This document shows, piece after piece, positions 1 through 9,564 of a DNA stretch of 24,532 bases (its first letter is position 1; each line of letters begins with the position of its first letter). The DNA is taken from positions 1 to 24,532 of the forward strand of contig CAXNAA020000200.1 in assembly GCA_964200075.2 (NCBI GenBank). Direction: 5' to 3'. The notes below the pieces were generated by a model, which was not told the origin of the DNA, did no database searches, and was given only the letters and a program-made list of their open reading frames with translations. The DNA is from Sphacelaria rigidula. Taxonomy: Eukaryota; Phaeophyceae; Sphacelariales. The translations under genes were made by a program, and so were the position numbers.

Positions 1-46
1 ACACAACGACCGACACCCCACAAAAAAACAAAAAGAGGAAAAAGAA

Positions 47-66
47 GGGGGGGGGGGGGGGGGGGG
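47..66. repeat. G homopolymer of 20 bases
   Basis: An uninterrupted run of 20 G follows a purine-rich stretch (positions 20-46, almost only A and G). It could form a G-quadruplex or be a sequencing or assembly edge effect, since it lies at the start of the window. Confidence 0.95.
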
Positions 67-344
67 TATGCCTTCGCGTTTGTGAAATGGTACGAATATG
101 AAAAGAAGTACAACACCGTACCTCGAATTCGACGTGTCCGGTATTTTCACCCCTTGACCAGGAGCATAAATCATGTGTTGGATAAACATCAATTTCATTT
201 GAAAAAAATCGTAAGACCAGATGACCTGCCCTCGGGGTCATGCGGTCAACTGATCAAACTACTGTATTTAGTTTTTATTCATGATAAGGGTCCCGCGATC
301 GGGGTGTGGACGCTACCGAGACGACCGGAAATTTCCTTCACCAA

Positions 345-574
345 CCAGTTATTTTTTTCCGACACTTTTTTTTGCTCCCGAGGAAGGGGCGAAATAGGCC
401 ATTTTTGGGCCGACTGATTTTTATGCGGCCGCTGCTGCATAGTTCAACAGCGAGCTGCAAAAAAGAAAATATACATGTAACTATGCTTCAAATTGAAGAA
501 AAAACGAGGGATCGAAAAACATCGAAAATCAGATTGGACACGGGTAACTGACCAGACTTGAGGGACAGGGGAAG
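345..574 (+). mobile_element. Decayed 3' end of a mariner (Stowaway-type) element
   Basis: This stretch aligns by eye with the 3' non-coding part of the better mariner copy at 20610-20848. Both have a T-rich tract with ACACTTTTTT, then a GGCC-T-run-GGGCCGACT block (here 395-415), then an ACATC-AA-AT block, then GGACACGG. Both end in a terminal repeat that on the minus strand reads CTTCCCCTGTCCC here and CTTCCTCTGTCCC there. A TA dinucleotide follows at 575-576, as expected for a Tc1/mariner target duplication. I could not find a transposase reading frame or a left end upstream, so the element is truncated or runs off the window. The 5' limit is approximate. Confidence 0.6.
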
Positions 575-576
575 TA

Positions 577-3500
577 AAAACTTCATCAACTCATGGCAAC
601 CAGGTGAGATAACTAACCTTTTGCGGTAAAGCTGATGTTGTCTGTCGTCTCCTCGGTCGACAGATTGAGGTTTCATGGAGACATGTACGTACGGTAGAGT
701 GAAACTCAAGCTTTCGTGTTCCGGCTATCGTGGTTCGTCGTGCCGAAGATTACGGATTGCCAAAAATTGCGCTTGTCACTTTTCTTCCGAATCTTCAACT
801 GTAGGTTCTGCGTAAGTATCATTTATTCACCACTTTACTTTGCGTGTCTATATACGACTGGAAGCACTGCGACTGGAAACACAGCCTAGACCGCGGTAGC
901 CCTCGTATGCGGTCGACATGGGGAAATAGGCTACAAATAGCCCTTGCAATCCGAATGACACGATTTCTTCGTCTCAAATCACAATGGTATACATAATTTG
1001 GTGTCATCCGCCACCGTAAGATGAACGACCACTGATTGGCTCGCCCGCTAGCCCGCAACCGCTAAATACTAGTTGTTGCTGCACTACCTGCAGCGCAGTT
1101 TTGGGTGAGGGTACTTCTCGGGTTGGGCAGATGAATTTCCCTGTTCGAAGTTGTGTTTCATCGCACTGATGTGACCGTAGTAGCATCACCATAAGAGGAG
1201 AAGTTGCTCCACGCACAGGAAGCTTGTGTGCGTGTGCGTGGTCGCAAGTCTAAAAAGAGTGAAAAAACGCCCTGCCACAAATGCCCCACTGTAAAATGCA
1301 CTTGCGAAACAGGAAGTCACATTCTGAGTCGTGTTGTATACTGCTGTTGTACTGAACCGTTGTACTGCCGCTGAGTATGTATTCGTACCACTGCACTGCA
1401 TTGCACTGGCTTCGTCACGGCCATGCACAGCTCATATGCTGAGATGTTCTCATCTACCATCACGGTTGTACTGACCGTTGCTACCGTGCCGTATTGTGTA
1501 CTCGTAGTGCTACACTGTACTGGTTGAGTCCCAGGCCTGCACTATTCAACAATACAGTAGTCAATTTTGTTTTATATTGGTGACTGCAGTAGGAAGTACG
1601 GATACACAATTTCAATACACAGCATGATTGTGCAGACCGACGAACTTGTTGTTCCAGCCTTCATAGCAAACCGCCTTACCCTCAGCCTCAGGGTCTTGAC
1701 CTACCCCACGTGTCCGTGCGTTGACTTTTGCTTCCTTCAAGGAAGAAGAGGATCGCCCTTGTCTCGCGAGCCACTTGAGAAGTACATGTGCACTTTGATA
1801 TCACAATTGAAAACATTATAGCGCGTCGTGAAGTGAAATCTGCGCCAACAGTCTTAAGGCGTATCAAGAAGTTTAGCAGATGCGCATGCTTGAGACCAAC
1901 AAATCCCAATCCTATCCCGAACCCAAATCCTGATCCCAACGAGAGTAACTTTCTGAACCCCCACGAGCAAACCTGGCTACGCTGATGGAGTATAGAAGGT
2001 GCGGTGTGCGCTGCGCAGAGCGCTGGGCCATGCGCTGAGAAGCCCAAAATGATCGCTCTCCTGCACTGAGGAAACCTCACACTCAATTGAAAGAAAGTTG
2101 AACGTCTCGCATGAGACAGCACCTCTGCCATGTGTCGTCTAGACTCGATTATACTCTGGTTTACGAGTTCCACCTGTTGTGGCTGGCATCCGCGCACTGC
2201 ATGTACCAGAGTAGGAACCACAACACATGCTCACCTCCCGCGACGCCATATTCGCAGATACTGCTGTGTTAATTTCGTACATCCACCCAAGCACGAAAGT
2301 CACTGCAGGAGTGCGTCGAATGTCTGTCTATAGAGCCACACAGACAGTGGAAAATAGAGACCGTTCTGGTTGGATGCGGGAAGAGACTGAACACATGGAG
2401 AGAGGGGTGTGCTTGGGTGGTACGCGGGTTTTCATTTTCACTTTTCTTGTCTGCTATTTTTGATTGTATTCTTTTCGAAAATGCAGCAAGACAAATGATA
2501 CTCCGGGCATCACATAAGACTACAGGGGTACGAAGCTCCCCTGGCGACTGGATGAGAAGCTACTCCCCACAGAAGGCAGGAATTTTCTGCGCGCGGCGGT
2601 GTCCTACTCCTACCGAAAGGGTTTTTCTTCTTTACTTTGCGTTTCCATGGCGAGGGATACGGGCTGTTTTGGCATGATGTATGGACGTGTACCGACTATT
2701 ATGATGTCTCACCACCCCATGACGGAGACCGTGTGTCAATTTGACTGAGCGCACAAAAAGGGATGCACACTAGGGGATTATTGTTCTCATCAAGTTAGTT
2801 GTGCCGTTGGGTCTTCTGAGGCACATAAAGGCAAGAGTGCCAAAACTCAGCTTTCAATTCATCGCACGTGCCAGTAGTAGAGCGTCATCTCGACGACGTA
2901 GCGGCGGAACAATTGGTGGTGGTGAGGTCCTCCCAGATATCCCATGAAGTGACATTTCCCATGAATGGCATTATAAAACTCACATCATAATGGCCTCTCG
3001 ATCCTAAGCGCATCCAGTTTGGCGCGTCCCCCTGTAGAATCGGCATACATAATCTTGTTCTTCAAAAATTAACGTGTTCAGACTTTGAAAAAATTTCATC
3101 TGTCGGGCGTTCAAACACGGAACACCCGGCAAGCAATGCCTTTTCTCCACCCGAATAAATGGAACATTGCCTTCGCTTCGCTACACGTGCTCTGCCTGTT
3201 TCCTGATTCACGTCTTCTGCGTATTGTGCACTGCTGCTATCTTTATCGAGGGAAGCACCACAAACATTTGCAAGAGTAATCCTACAATTGCTGCTGTGTG
3301 TACTGCATTATCTGCACTGTTACGTGACGGATGGTACCTGAGAAACCTAATACGACCAGAGCAGTTGTACTCTACTGTACAGCACTGGACCGCACCGTAT
3401 GACAACATTATGTCACCGCGAAGATTCATGAGGATACATGCGATGGTATCACTGTCGCGTTCCTGACCTAAACAGTACATGGCATCTAGTGCATACTAGA

Positions 3501-4920
3501 GTAAATATGCCGTGTCTTCGTTCAACTGTCGTCCATACCCCTTCTATCTTTATCTTGGGTATTGTGACTGCCATATCCTGACTTCGCGCATTCCGACAAA
3601 ATGAAAGATATATAAGAGTCGAAGTGTCGAAGTTATCGAAGTTATGGACAATATTAATATGGAAAATATGGATATCGAACGTATGAACGACAACCCATAG
3701 GCCTGCCTGTGAAATATCTGTTGTGAATGCATGTGCATTTGGTTTTTCAAGTGTGTATGAGCCGACCGCTTTGGGGCACATGCACGAGATTCGCTCTCAC
3801 GATTGAAAATTCGCACCTCGATAGCTCTGGGGAGAGAGGGTGAGAGGCGGGGGGAAAACGAGGGAAGACAGAAACAGCAGCACCATCAGAGAAATATCGT
3901 CGTGAAACTGAGTTTGCTGTATGTCAGCATCACAATCGGCCGGGTAATAAGCAGGTTCGCTTGACGCGATACCAACGTGCGGTGAGGAATGTCAGGTGGA
4001 CGGAGCGGAGGGTCCCGAAGTTCTATTCGAACACCGACGGAGGAGGCGGCGGGGGGCTTTGGCAGAGGGACTGAAAACGTGGGGACGGGTCGATAACCCA
4101 ACAAAACTCCCTATCCTGTTTGCAATCCGACGAAATTCAAATTGGGCAGGTATCAAACTGGACGGGCAGAAAGAAAATCGAAACCATCACTACTAGGAGA
4201 GATGGTCAACAGCCAGACCGTTCCTCTGATCGATACGACATCGAAATATCGAACAGAAGAAAGGAAATGTGTACATGCCCAAAAAATCAGCGGACATGTA
4301 TATCTTGTGCTGGATCATTATAATCACGACTGTTTTATGGTACAGACAGGATCGCAGATTTGTGAAACAGTTCTTTACACAAACCGTCATTTTCCGCATG
4401 AGTGTGGTATTGTGTATTGTGTACTCGTGCATGCAGCTGAAGAGCACGCGGGCGGTGAATAATCTTTCGAGCACAGTGTCGTACCTTGGTATCCTAGGTT
4501 AATACAGTGCAGGACACTCCATCAGTACATGATAATGCCGTGTGACAGTACATGATGGCACAGTCGGTATTGCGAAGACAGTAAACAAACAGTGCGCGAA
4601 AAGAGTTCAGTAGTGCAGTGCCATACATCACCCTGCAAGTACAGCGACAACAGAGTAGGAGATTACAGTAGTGTTTGTTAGAGTAATATATATGGCAGCG
4701 CAGTGCAGCATAAAATATTGCCATCGCCGTGGGGTTTACGGCGTTAGCGCTTCTAATCCGCTTGTCCAACCATGTGCGATGCTGCTGTAGCGGCTGGCGC
4801 GGGCAGGCACGCCCTGCGCTGTCACAAGACTGTCTTCTGCTGCGGTTGCAAAAATATCGAACGCCGCATACCATACCATTGTACGTCAATGCACGGACGT
4901 CACCTCAAAAAAACTGGGGA
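577..4920. other. Gene-less stretch, no exon recognised
   Basis: I found no coding exon here that I can relate to a known family. Frames are short on both strands; the longest (about 177 codons on the minus strand at 1688-2221) has no recognisable motif. The DNA contains scattered TGTACTG/CAGTGCA-type words (about 1330-1560, 3290-3390, 4500-4700), a short CCCAAT/CCCGAA hexamer-like tract at about 1903-1941, and a small TCGAAGTTA run near 3615-3645. It looks like intergenic or intronic sequence. Confidence 0.4.
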
Positions 4921-4930
4921 GCGTCATGAT

Positions 4931-5000
4931 CTCGGAAAGATTTCCCCCGATTTCTTTGGAAAATCGAAGGAAATCAAACATCGGGGGAAATCGTTCCGAG
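4931..5000. repeat. Inverted repeat (hairpin) with 21-bp arms
   Basis: Arm 4931-4951 and arm 4980-5000 are reverse complements with one mismatch (CTCGGAA-GATTTCCCCCGAT). The 28-base spacer itself contains GAAAATCGAAGGAAATC-like words. Partial pairing extends outward for several more bases. It may be the core of a small foldback element. Confidence 0.8.
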
Positions 5001-5399
5001 GTTGTGACTCCCTCCGATTTTTTCTCCCCCTATTTGTTCCAAATCGGTGTCCATAAAATGCCTTCCCTGATGCTTTTCCCTCGATGCTCGAAAAATCGAG
5101 ATTGTTGACCGCCATAAAAGACTGGTGAAGACAACAGAGAAAAAGATGCAAGCAGAATATTTTAGTACGGACCGCAATTCACTCAGCGTTGGTTCTTATT
5201 TACTGCACGGTTTCTATTTCCACTGTAGTGCTGCTACTCCTACTCCCGTGCAAACTAGTACTACAGACACTTGCAATTGGATTTTTCATACATACACGAA
5301 TTATCATTTTTTTAGCACTCTTTAACTCAGTGGTATCTGTGACATCTTCACACTCTGGACGATGCTTCAGCAATAGACGCTGGGGAAAACCTATCGATG

Positions 5400-5421
5400 T
5401 ATATATATATATATATATATT
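5400..5421. repeat. TA microsatellite
   Basis: About ten and a half copies of TA, followed by a TATCGG sequence. It is flanked on both sides by ATCGAT-type words that recur in the 43-bp tandem repeat just downstream. Confidence 0.95.
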
Positions 5422-5577
5422 ATCGGACACGAGAGATGGTGAAACACATCTATTGATATGTATTACAAGGGACAACATACATATGTTGCAATAGTCGATC
5501 GATAGCCTGTGGCAACTATAAAGATCTCTCGCCACCGACGGAAATCGTGTACCACAACGGACTCTGGGATGTGTATA

Positions 5578-5695
5578 TCGATAGCCATTGCCGTTATCAA
5601 TAGGTTTGGTGAACCATCCATCGATAGTCATCGCCGTCATCATTAGATTGGGTGAGTCATCTATCAATACCCATTACCGCCATCAATACATTAGA
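5578..5695. repeat. 43-bp tandem repeat, about 2.7 copies
   Basis: Units start at 5578, 5621 and 5664 with TCGATAGCC, TCGATAGTC and TCAATACCC. Each continues with CATYRCCG-YATCA and a GGTTTGGTGA-type block. A further degenerate unit may begin near 5499 (TCGATAGCC again). Unit divergence is moderate, so this is an old minisatellite. Confidence 0.8.
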
Positions 5696-5886
5696 TCCCG
5701 TCTATTGTCCAGGGTGTGGAAATCTTGACATTTTTTACACAAAACAGGACGCACTAATTTCTTCATATGGCTGCGACTTCTTTTGGACATCATACATCCC
5801 CTTTACTAACAGGGGCTCCGGGCATGTCGTATCACATCATTTTTTTATCGAGAAAGTGCTATGGAAAACAATGAGGGCGGGTCTTA

Positions 5887-6075
5887 GGGCCTGTCTTAGC
5901 ACATAGGTTTTGGATCGAAAAAGCGCGGTGAAAAACAAAAATCCCGATCTGATAGGTCATAATTTCAACCATCTTCGAAATAAACGACGATGGTTGAAAT
6001 TATGACCTATCAGATCAGTATTTTTGTCTTTTACCGCACTTTTTTCATCGAAAACTCATGTCCCAAGACAGGCCC
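5887..6075. mobile_element. Foldback MITE, GGGCCTGTCTT family, near-complete copy
   Basis: The 189-bp element begins GGGCCTGTCTTAGCACAT and ends with the imperfect reverse complement (…AAGACAGGCCC). Almost the whole length folds back: a GATCGAAAAA-GCGCGGTGAAAA block and a GATCTGATAGGTCATAAT block on the left are mirrored on the right. TTA lies directly to the left (5884-5886), which fits a PIF/Harbinger-type 3-bp target duplication. The right flank is occupied by another element, so the second TTA is not visible. There is no coding capacity. A partial left-end fragment of the same family lies just upstream at about 5833-5870. Harbinger affiliation is an inference from the ends and TTA. Confidence 0.8.
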
Positions 6076-6407
6076 ACACGCGACCATTTGGCTACCTCCG
6101 AACTTCCTCCAGGTGGGTACACTTTCCGAGCCTCCGGAGGAATTGAACGCCTCCGGAGGGGTGCGCGGCCCTCCGAAGGAGATTTTTTGGTTCCATCTAG
6201 AGGGGTTGAACGCCTCCGGAGGCTTATTCTTACCTCTGAAGGGCCGCACATTCCCTCAAATTCCTCCGGAAGGGTGCGCGGCCCTCCGGGTCGGTAGAGT
6301 TTGGTCTCCTCTAGAGGGGTTGAACGCCTCCGGAGGCTTGGTTTCTTCCTGGAGGGCCGCGCATCCCTCCGGAGACATTTTGGGGTGTAGCCAAATGGTC
6401 GCGCGTA
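6072..6407. mobile_element. CCTCCGGAGG-rich foldback element, copy 1
   Basis: The terminal inverted repeat ACGCGACCATTTGGCTAC lies at about 6078-6095 and is mirrored at about 6387-6404. The interior contains many copies of the palindromic word CCTCCGGAGG, or near variants, set in longer repeated blocks (GGTGCGCGGCCCTCC; GGGGTTGAACGCCTCC). Because the interior is palindromic, it opens reading frames on both strands; these are not genes. A second copy lies at 11619-11978. Outer limits are uncertain by a few bases because the left edge abuts the preceding MITE. I cannot assign a superfamily. Confidence 0.8.
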
Positions 6408-6475
6408 CCCTTAGCACTTTTTTTTCCGATCGAAAAAATGGGGCGGTGGAACCGATCTAAGCGTAATTTTCTCGT
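6408..6475. mobile_element. Left-end fragment of the GGGCCTGTCTT MITE family
   Basis: CTTAGCAC, a T run, CGATCGAAAAAATGGGGCGGTGGAA and CCGATCT occur in the same order as in the left half of the copy at 5887. The outermost bases are replaced by the end of the CCTCCGGAGG element, so the two elements are nested or joined here. Confidence 0.6.
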
Positions 6476-6566
6476 TTTGATGCAGTTGGGTCCAGATGGA
6501 TTTTCAAGCTTTCAATCGAACAGAAAAAAGAGAGTGGAATTCGTGAAACGGTACATGGTCACTCAT

Positions 6567-6765
6567 TTACAGTACAGACAGTCTGTACTGTCTGCACTGC
6601 TTGCAGGCAGTATCTCGAGTGCGTGTGTGCATGTTTCGTACAGGAGGATGTAAAAGAAAAGCGAACAACTTGCATTGCAGACAGCCCAGGACTATCAGTG
6701 TTCTCTGCTTACAATGCGACGTGAAGAGGATCTCAGCAACGTGCAGCTTTGTACTGTCTGCACTG
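6567..6765. repeat. TGTACTGTCTGCACTG direct repeat and small palindrome
   Basis: The 16-base word TGTACTGTCTGCACTG occurs at 6584-6599 and again at 6750-6765. The first copy overlaps a palindrome (CAGTACAGA / TCTGTACTG with a 3-base loop). It is part of a wider enrichment of such words in the window. Confidence 0.75.
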
Positions 6766-7139
6766 TCTATGGGCGTGCACGCTACTCGGTTGCCCACCGT
6801 ACCACGCAGTTCCGTCGCTGATACCTACCATGAGAGAAGATGCGCAAGTTTTCGCCAACAAAAATCAATAAAGCACACCCAACTACTGCAGTGTAACTAC
6901 CGGGCTCAACTCGTGCTCTATGCTGCAGAGTTGCCGTGGAGACTGAAAATGAGTTGGACGGAGTTTGCATGGTCCTATGACCAGGTGTTATCTGGCGTGA
7001 TAATCTAAGAAACAAGAGTCGAGTGCCGCTTCGTGCCTTTTCGACCGCATGTTTTCGATCCGAAAATATTATTTTTCGACTCAAATGTTTCTCTCCGCGC
7101 GCCGCTTATTATAGTTTTGAGTTGAAGCCTTCGAGGAAC

Positions 7140-7223
7140 ACATATCCGGTGGGCCGTATCAGATCGGCAAAGGAAAATCGACCGCACTTTTCCGATCGAA
7201 AAAAAAAGTGCCAAGACAAGCCC
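7140..7223. mobile_element. Right-half fragment of the GGGCCTGTCTT MITE family
   Basis: CAGATCGG, GACCGCACTTTTCCGATCGAAA and the terminal AAGACAAGCCC match the right half of the copy at 5887-6075, and TTA follows at 7224-7226. The left half is degenerate; GACCGCATGTTTTCGATCC-like sequence lies near 7040-7065. The word CGCCGCTTATTAT occurs at 7104-7116 and again at 7227-7239, on both sides of this fragment. Confidence 0.6.
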
Positions 7224-7281
7224 TTACGCCGCTTATTATGCTACAAGAAATCAGTTCGAGAAAAGTTTTGAGATCATTTCT

Positions 7282-7323
7282 GGACAGATTTCTCAAACAA
7301 ATTCGGACAGATTTCTTAAACAC
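7282..7323. repeat. 23-bp direct repeat, two copies
   Basis: GGACAGATTTCT-AAAC occurs at 7282 and 7305, so the period is 23. The surrounding 7240-7400 is rich in GAGAAA/TTTCTC words that could pair, but no clean long hairpin is evident. Confidence 0.6.
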
Positions 7324-7478
7324 TACCGTTTCTTGAGGGACGTTTTCTCCGAGAAATTTGTTCGAAAAGTGGAAATTTCCTCAACGCAAGTCATCTCTCG
7401 AATAATCGTCTCAGAAACGCTCGCACTTTTTAAACTGGATCAGAGTTATTTCGGAAAGCGATATAGCCGATCACCGCT

Positions 7479-7785
7479 AACAACGTTTTCGTGAGATTGA
7501 GAGTAGAGCGCTGATTGAGAGTGCCTTTGATTCTTCGCTTTAACTGAGCTAGTTTCTCATTCCGTGTGTGCTTTTATTTGCCTCCATCACTGGCGTGTGC
7601 TTACAGCTACACGTCGATAACCTACTCAGGGATATCAAGTAGGGCCTCAGTGGCAAGCTATTTACTACAGAAAGCATATCGAGCCTCGTGGAGGGGCATT
7701 TCGGGACTGAAACGATTCAGTCACTCATTCAGCGCGTTTCACTCTCAATCATACCCTCTACTCTCAATCTCACGAAAACATTGTT
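7479..7785 (+). mobile_element. 300-bp MITE with TTGAGAGT ends, copy 1
   Basis: The element starts AACAACGTTTTCGTGAG and ends with the near-perfect reverse complement (CTCACGAAAACATTGTT). Each end carries the word TTGAGAGT twice, about 20 bases apart. The interior has no coding capacity but is conserved across three copies (7479, 10230, 10647). Shared interior blocks include GTGTGTGCTTTT, TTGCCTCCATCAC, ACAGCTACAC, GGCCTCAGTGGCA, CCTCGTGGAGGGG and ACTGAAACGATT. A target duplication is not clear (GCT and GCC on the two sides). The superfamily is unknown. Confidence 0.85.
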
Positions 7786-8439
7786 GCCTCCGTGCGCACG
7801 CAGCGAGCTAGAAGCTCCAAGCCGACGATAATACATCATGTTGATGGTGCGGAATCATCGGGGGTTGGCAGTGATGATCTTTCGACGAAATGCCTGTTAC
7901 TTCGGCGCTGCCTCGCGATGCAGCTCCTGATAGCTGTGCCACAGTTTCTCTGCGCGACACAATGTATAGATGATATACTATGCTGCATTTCTCAATTTTT
8001 GAGTGCAGTCTGAAAATCTTCAGTCCATGACCAAGGACAACCCAGACATAAAAAAAGTTCACGCCTGTCAGCTGGCGTGTAAAACTTGAACTCCGTAGGA
8101 AGCACTTCTACTAAAAATTTCGCCGAGATTTTTTTTTTGAAAAAACACGACTTTTTTTTTCTCAACCGACTGCATTTGCCCATTTCTCATTTCTCAAACT
8201 CTACGAGAAGCGACCGCATCACTTTTGACCCTTCAGACTCTAGGGTTGGACACCTGAGGACGTGTGTTGACCTTTTCGGGACCGGACACTCACTAACCAC
8301 AGGTGTAATAACCCTTCGACTACGAACGGTGGTCCATTCGTGAATCGTCATCATCACTCGTTCGAGTGAAAATGATGCCGATTCACATTGGGCTCTCACC
8401 CCCTGGTTCGCGCGGACCCGTCCCGAAAACGTTTATGCG

Positions 8440-8615
8440 TATCATATATCATTTTTTATTGATCGAGGAAATGCGATGGAGAAGAAAAAATCAAATCTGA
8501 TAAATAGTCATTTTCCACAGCAACGTATACTTTTCCACCGCTCTTTTCGATCCACAGGGTACGGCGGCAAAGAAAAATTCCGATGAGATCGGTCAGGATA
8601 GGTCGTCATTTATGT
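8440..8615. mobile_element. Degenerate, rearranged copy of the GGGCCTGTCTT MITE family
   Basis: A GATCGAGGAAATGCGATGGAG block and AATCTGATAAATAGTCAT resemble the left half of the family. CCACCGCTCTTTTCGATCC resembles the right half. A second left-half-like block follows (GGCGGCAAAGAAAAATTCC, GATAGGTCGTCAT). Ends are not identifiable, so the limits are approximate. Confidence 0.45.
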
Positions 8616-8692
8616 CCAGCAGAAGGAGGTTATCCAGGTTGAAATAACGATTCATCAGATGAGGAGATTTGTTTTCCACCACACATGCACTT

Positions 8693-8765
8693 TTAGATGT
8701 ACAACATATCCACTGAGCTAACAGTCAGCTTGACTGTTAGCTCAGTGGATATTTTGTACATCTAA
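8693..8765. repeat. Near-perfect 73-bp palindrome carrying a tRNA-like A box
   Basis: Arms 8693-8727 and 8731-8765 are 35 bp each with a single mismatch and a 3-base loop. Both arms contain TAGCTCAGTGGATA (plus strand on the right arm, minus strand on the left), which matches the RNA polymerase III A-box consensus TRGCNNAGYNGG. Following the right arm, a TTGTAC/GTACAA stem and a GACTGT/ACAGTT pairing resemble remnants of anticodon and acceptor stems. No normal T arm is present, so this is a relic, not a tRNA gene. Confidence 0.9.
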
Positions 8766-8776
8766 CAGAAGTACAA

Positions 8777-8813
8777 CCGGGGTCCGACAGTTGGTGAGAC
8801 TGTTGAACTCCGG
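8777..8813. repeat. Inverted repeat with 15-bp arms, next to the tRNA-like palindrome
   Basis: CCGGGGTCCGACAGT at 8777-8791 pairs with ACTGTTGAACTCCGG at 8799-8813 with two mismatches. The 14-base word AGTACAACCGGGGT at 8770-8783 also recurs inverted at 8986-8999, linking this hairpin to the tRNA-like relic there. Confidence 0.8.
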
Positions 8814-8977
8814 TTTTACCCGCGGGTTGTAATCCCTCTAATCAGCACTGCCCCAAGCGGTTCATCGGCTTACAGGCGGGAACATGTGTCTTCATCTTGG
8901 CTGGTGATGTATACCATGCCTTTCAGGTGTGTATCCCAGACTTTTTCTCAGATTGTTTCTTCAAGATCGCCCTCGGA

Positions 8978-9060
8978 GGGATCGAACCCCGGTTGTACTT
9001 TTGATTGATGACCTTGTATCATCAGAAGTGTATTTTTATAAGACACGGCCCGAGTCCTGC
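8978..9060 (-). repeat. tRNA-like relic with a B box (possible SINE remnant)
   Basis: Read on the minus strand, 8988-8978 is GGTTCGATCCC, close to the polymerase III B box GGTTCGANTCC. It is preceded by AGTACAACCGGGG, the same word that follows the A-box palindrome near 8770. No credible A box or cloverleaf is complete here. Inferred to be a fragment of a tRNA-derived short interspersed element. Confidence 0.4.
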
Positions 9061-9182
9061 GGGCAATTATCGGGTGAAAATGATGCCGATTCAACAGATA
9101 ACCCCGCCTGGCGGTCAGGCCGCTCAATGGATGAAACCACTCAGACACTCCGTCCGTGACATAAAGGACCGACCTTGTATCA

Positions 9183-9276
9183 CTAGAGGTACCTCACACT
9201 CGAGGTTCCCGATGTATTCCACAGTGCATTACGGCGCAAATACACCGGGAACCTCGAGCTTGAGATATCCCTATGA
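9183..9276. repeat. CTCGAGGTTCCCG palindrome family, copy 1
   Basis: The core arms 9199-9218 and 9238-9258 pair over about 20 bp with one mismatch (CTCGAGGTTCCCG-TGTATT). Weaker pairing extends to an AGAGGTACCTCA / TGAGATATCCCT pair outside. Related sequence occurs at 12288-12375 and 12485-12520, so this is a dispersed family of small foldbacks. Its limits are uncertain. Confidence 0.7.
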
Positions 9277-9564
9277 GGGACGAAACACAGGAGAATATAT
9301 ATTTCGAACCGGTGGACCGGTTCGACCATTTAGCTCATGGATCCAACACCTCGGAACTATAGCATCACCTAGCCTAATACCCTGGTCCAGGTTGTCCGAT
9401 GCGTCGACCGAAATTCATGAGAGGCACGTTGAACGATTCAACCTGACGGCACCGTTGTTGCCAACCGACCTGCGCGCTCGGAAAATCCGACAACATGACA
9501 TTGTAGTTCCGCAGATTGATGAATCCGGTTAGCATAAGATAAGCGTGTCCTGGACCGACTCTGC

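Noticed and set aside
1688-2221. 177-codon minus-strand frame
   Set aside because: No motif. Part of its length comes from a CCCAAT/CCCGAA low-complexity tract that encodes Gly/Phe/Leu repeats on this strand.
5578-5695. CRISPR-like array (43-bp spaced repeats)
   Set aside because: The repeats are contiguous and degenerate with no unique spacers. The context is eukaryotic.
5990-6460. 156-codon frame with repeated LNASGG and PPE phrases
   Set aside because: Produced by the palindromic CCTCCGGAGG interior of a foldback element; similar frames appear on both strands of both copies.
9005-9532. 175-codon plus-strand frame
   Set aside because: It runs through a palindrome-family repeat (9183-9276) and a tRNA-like relic and has no domain I recognise.
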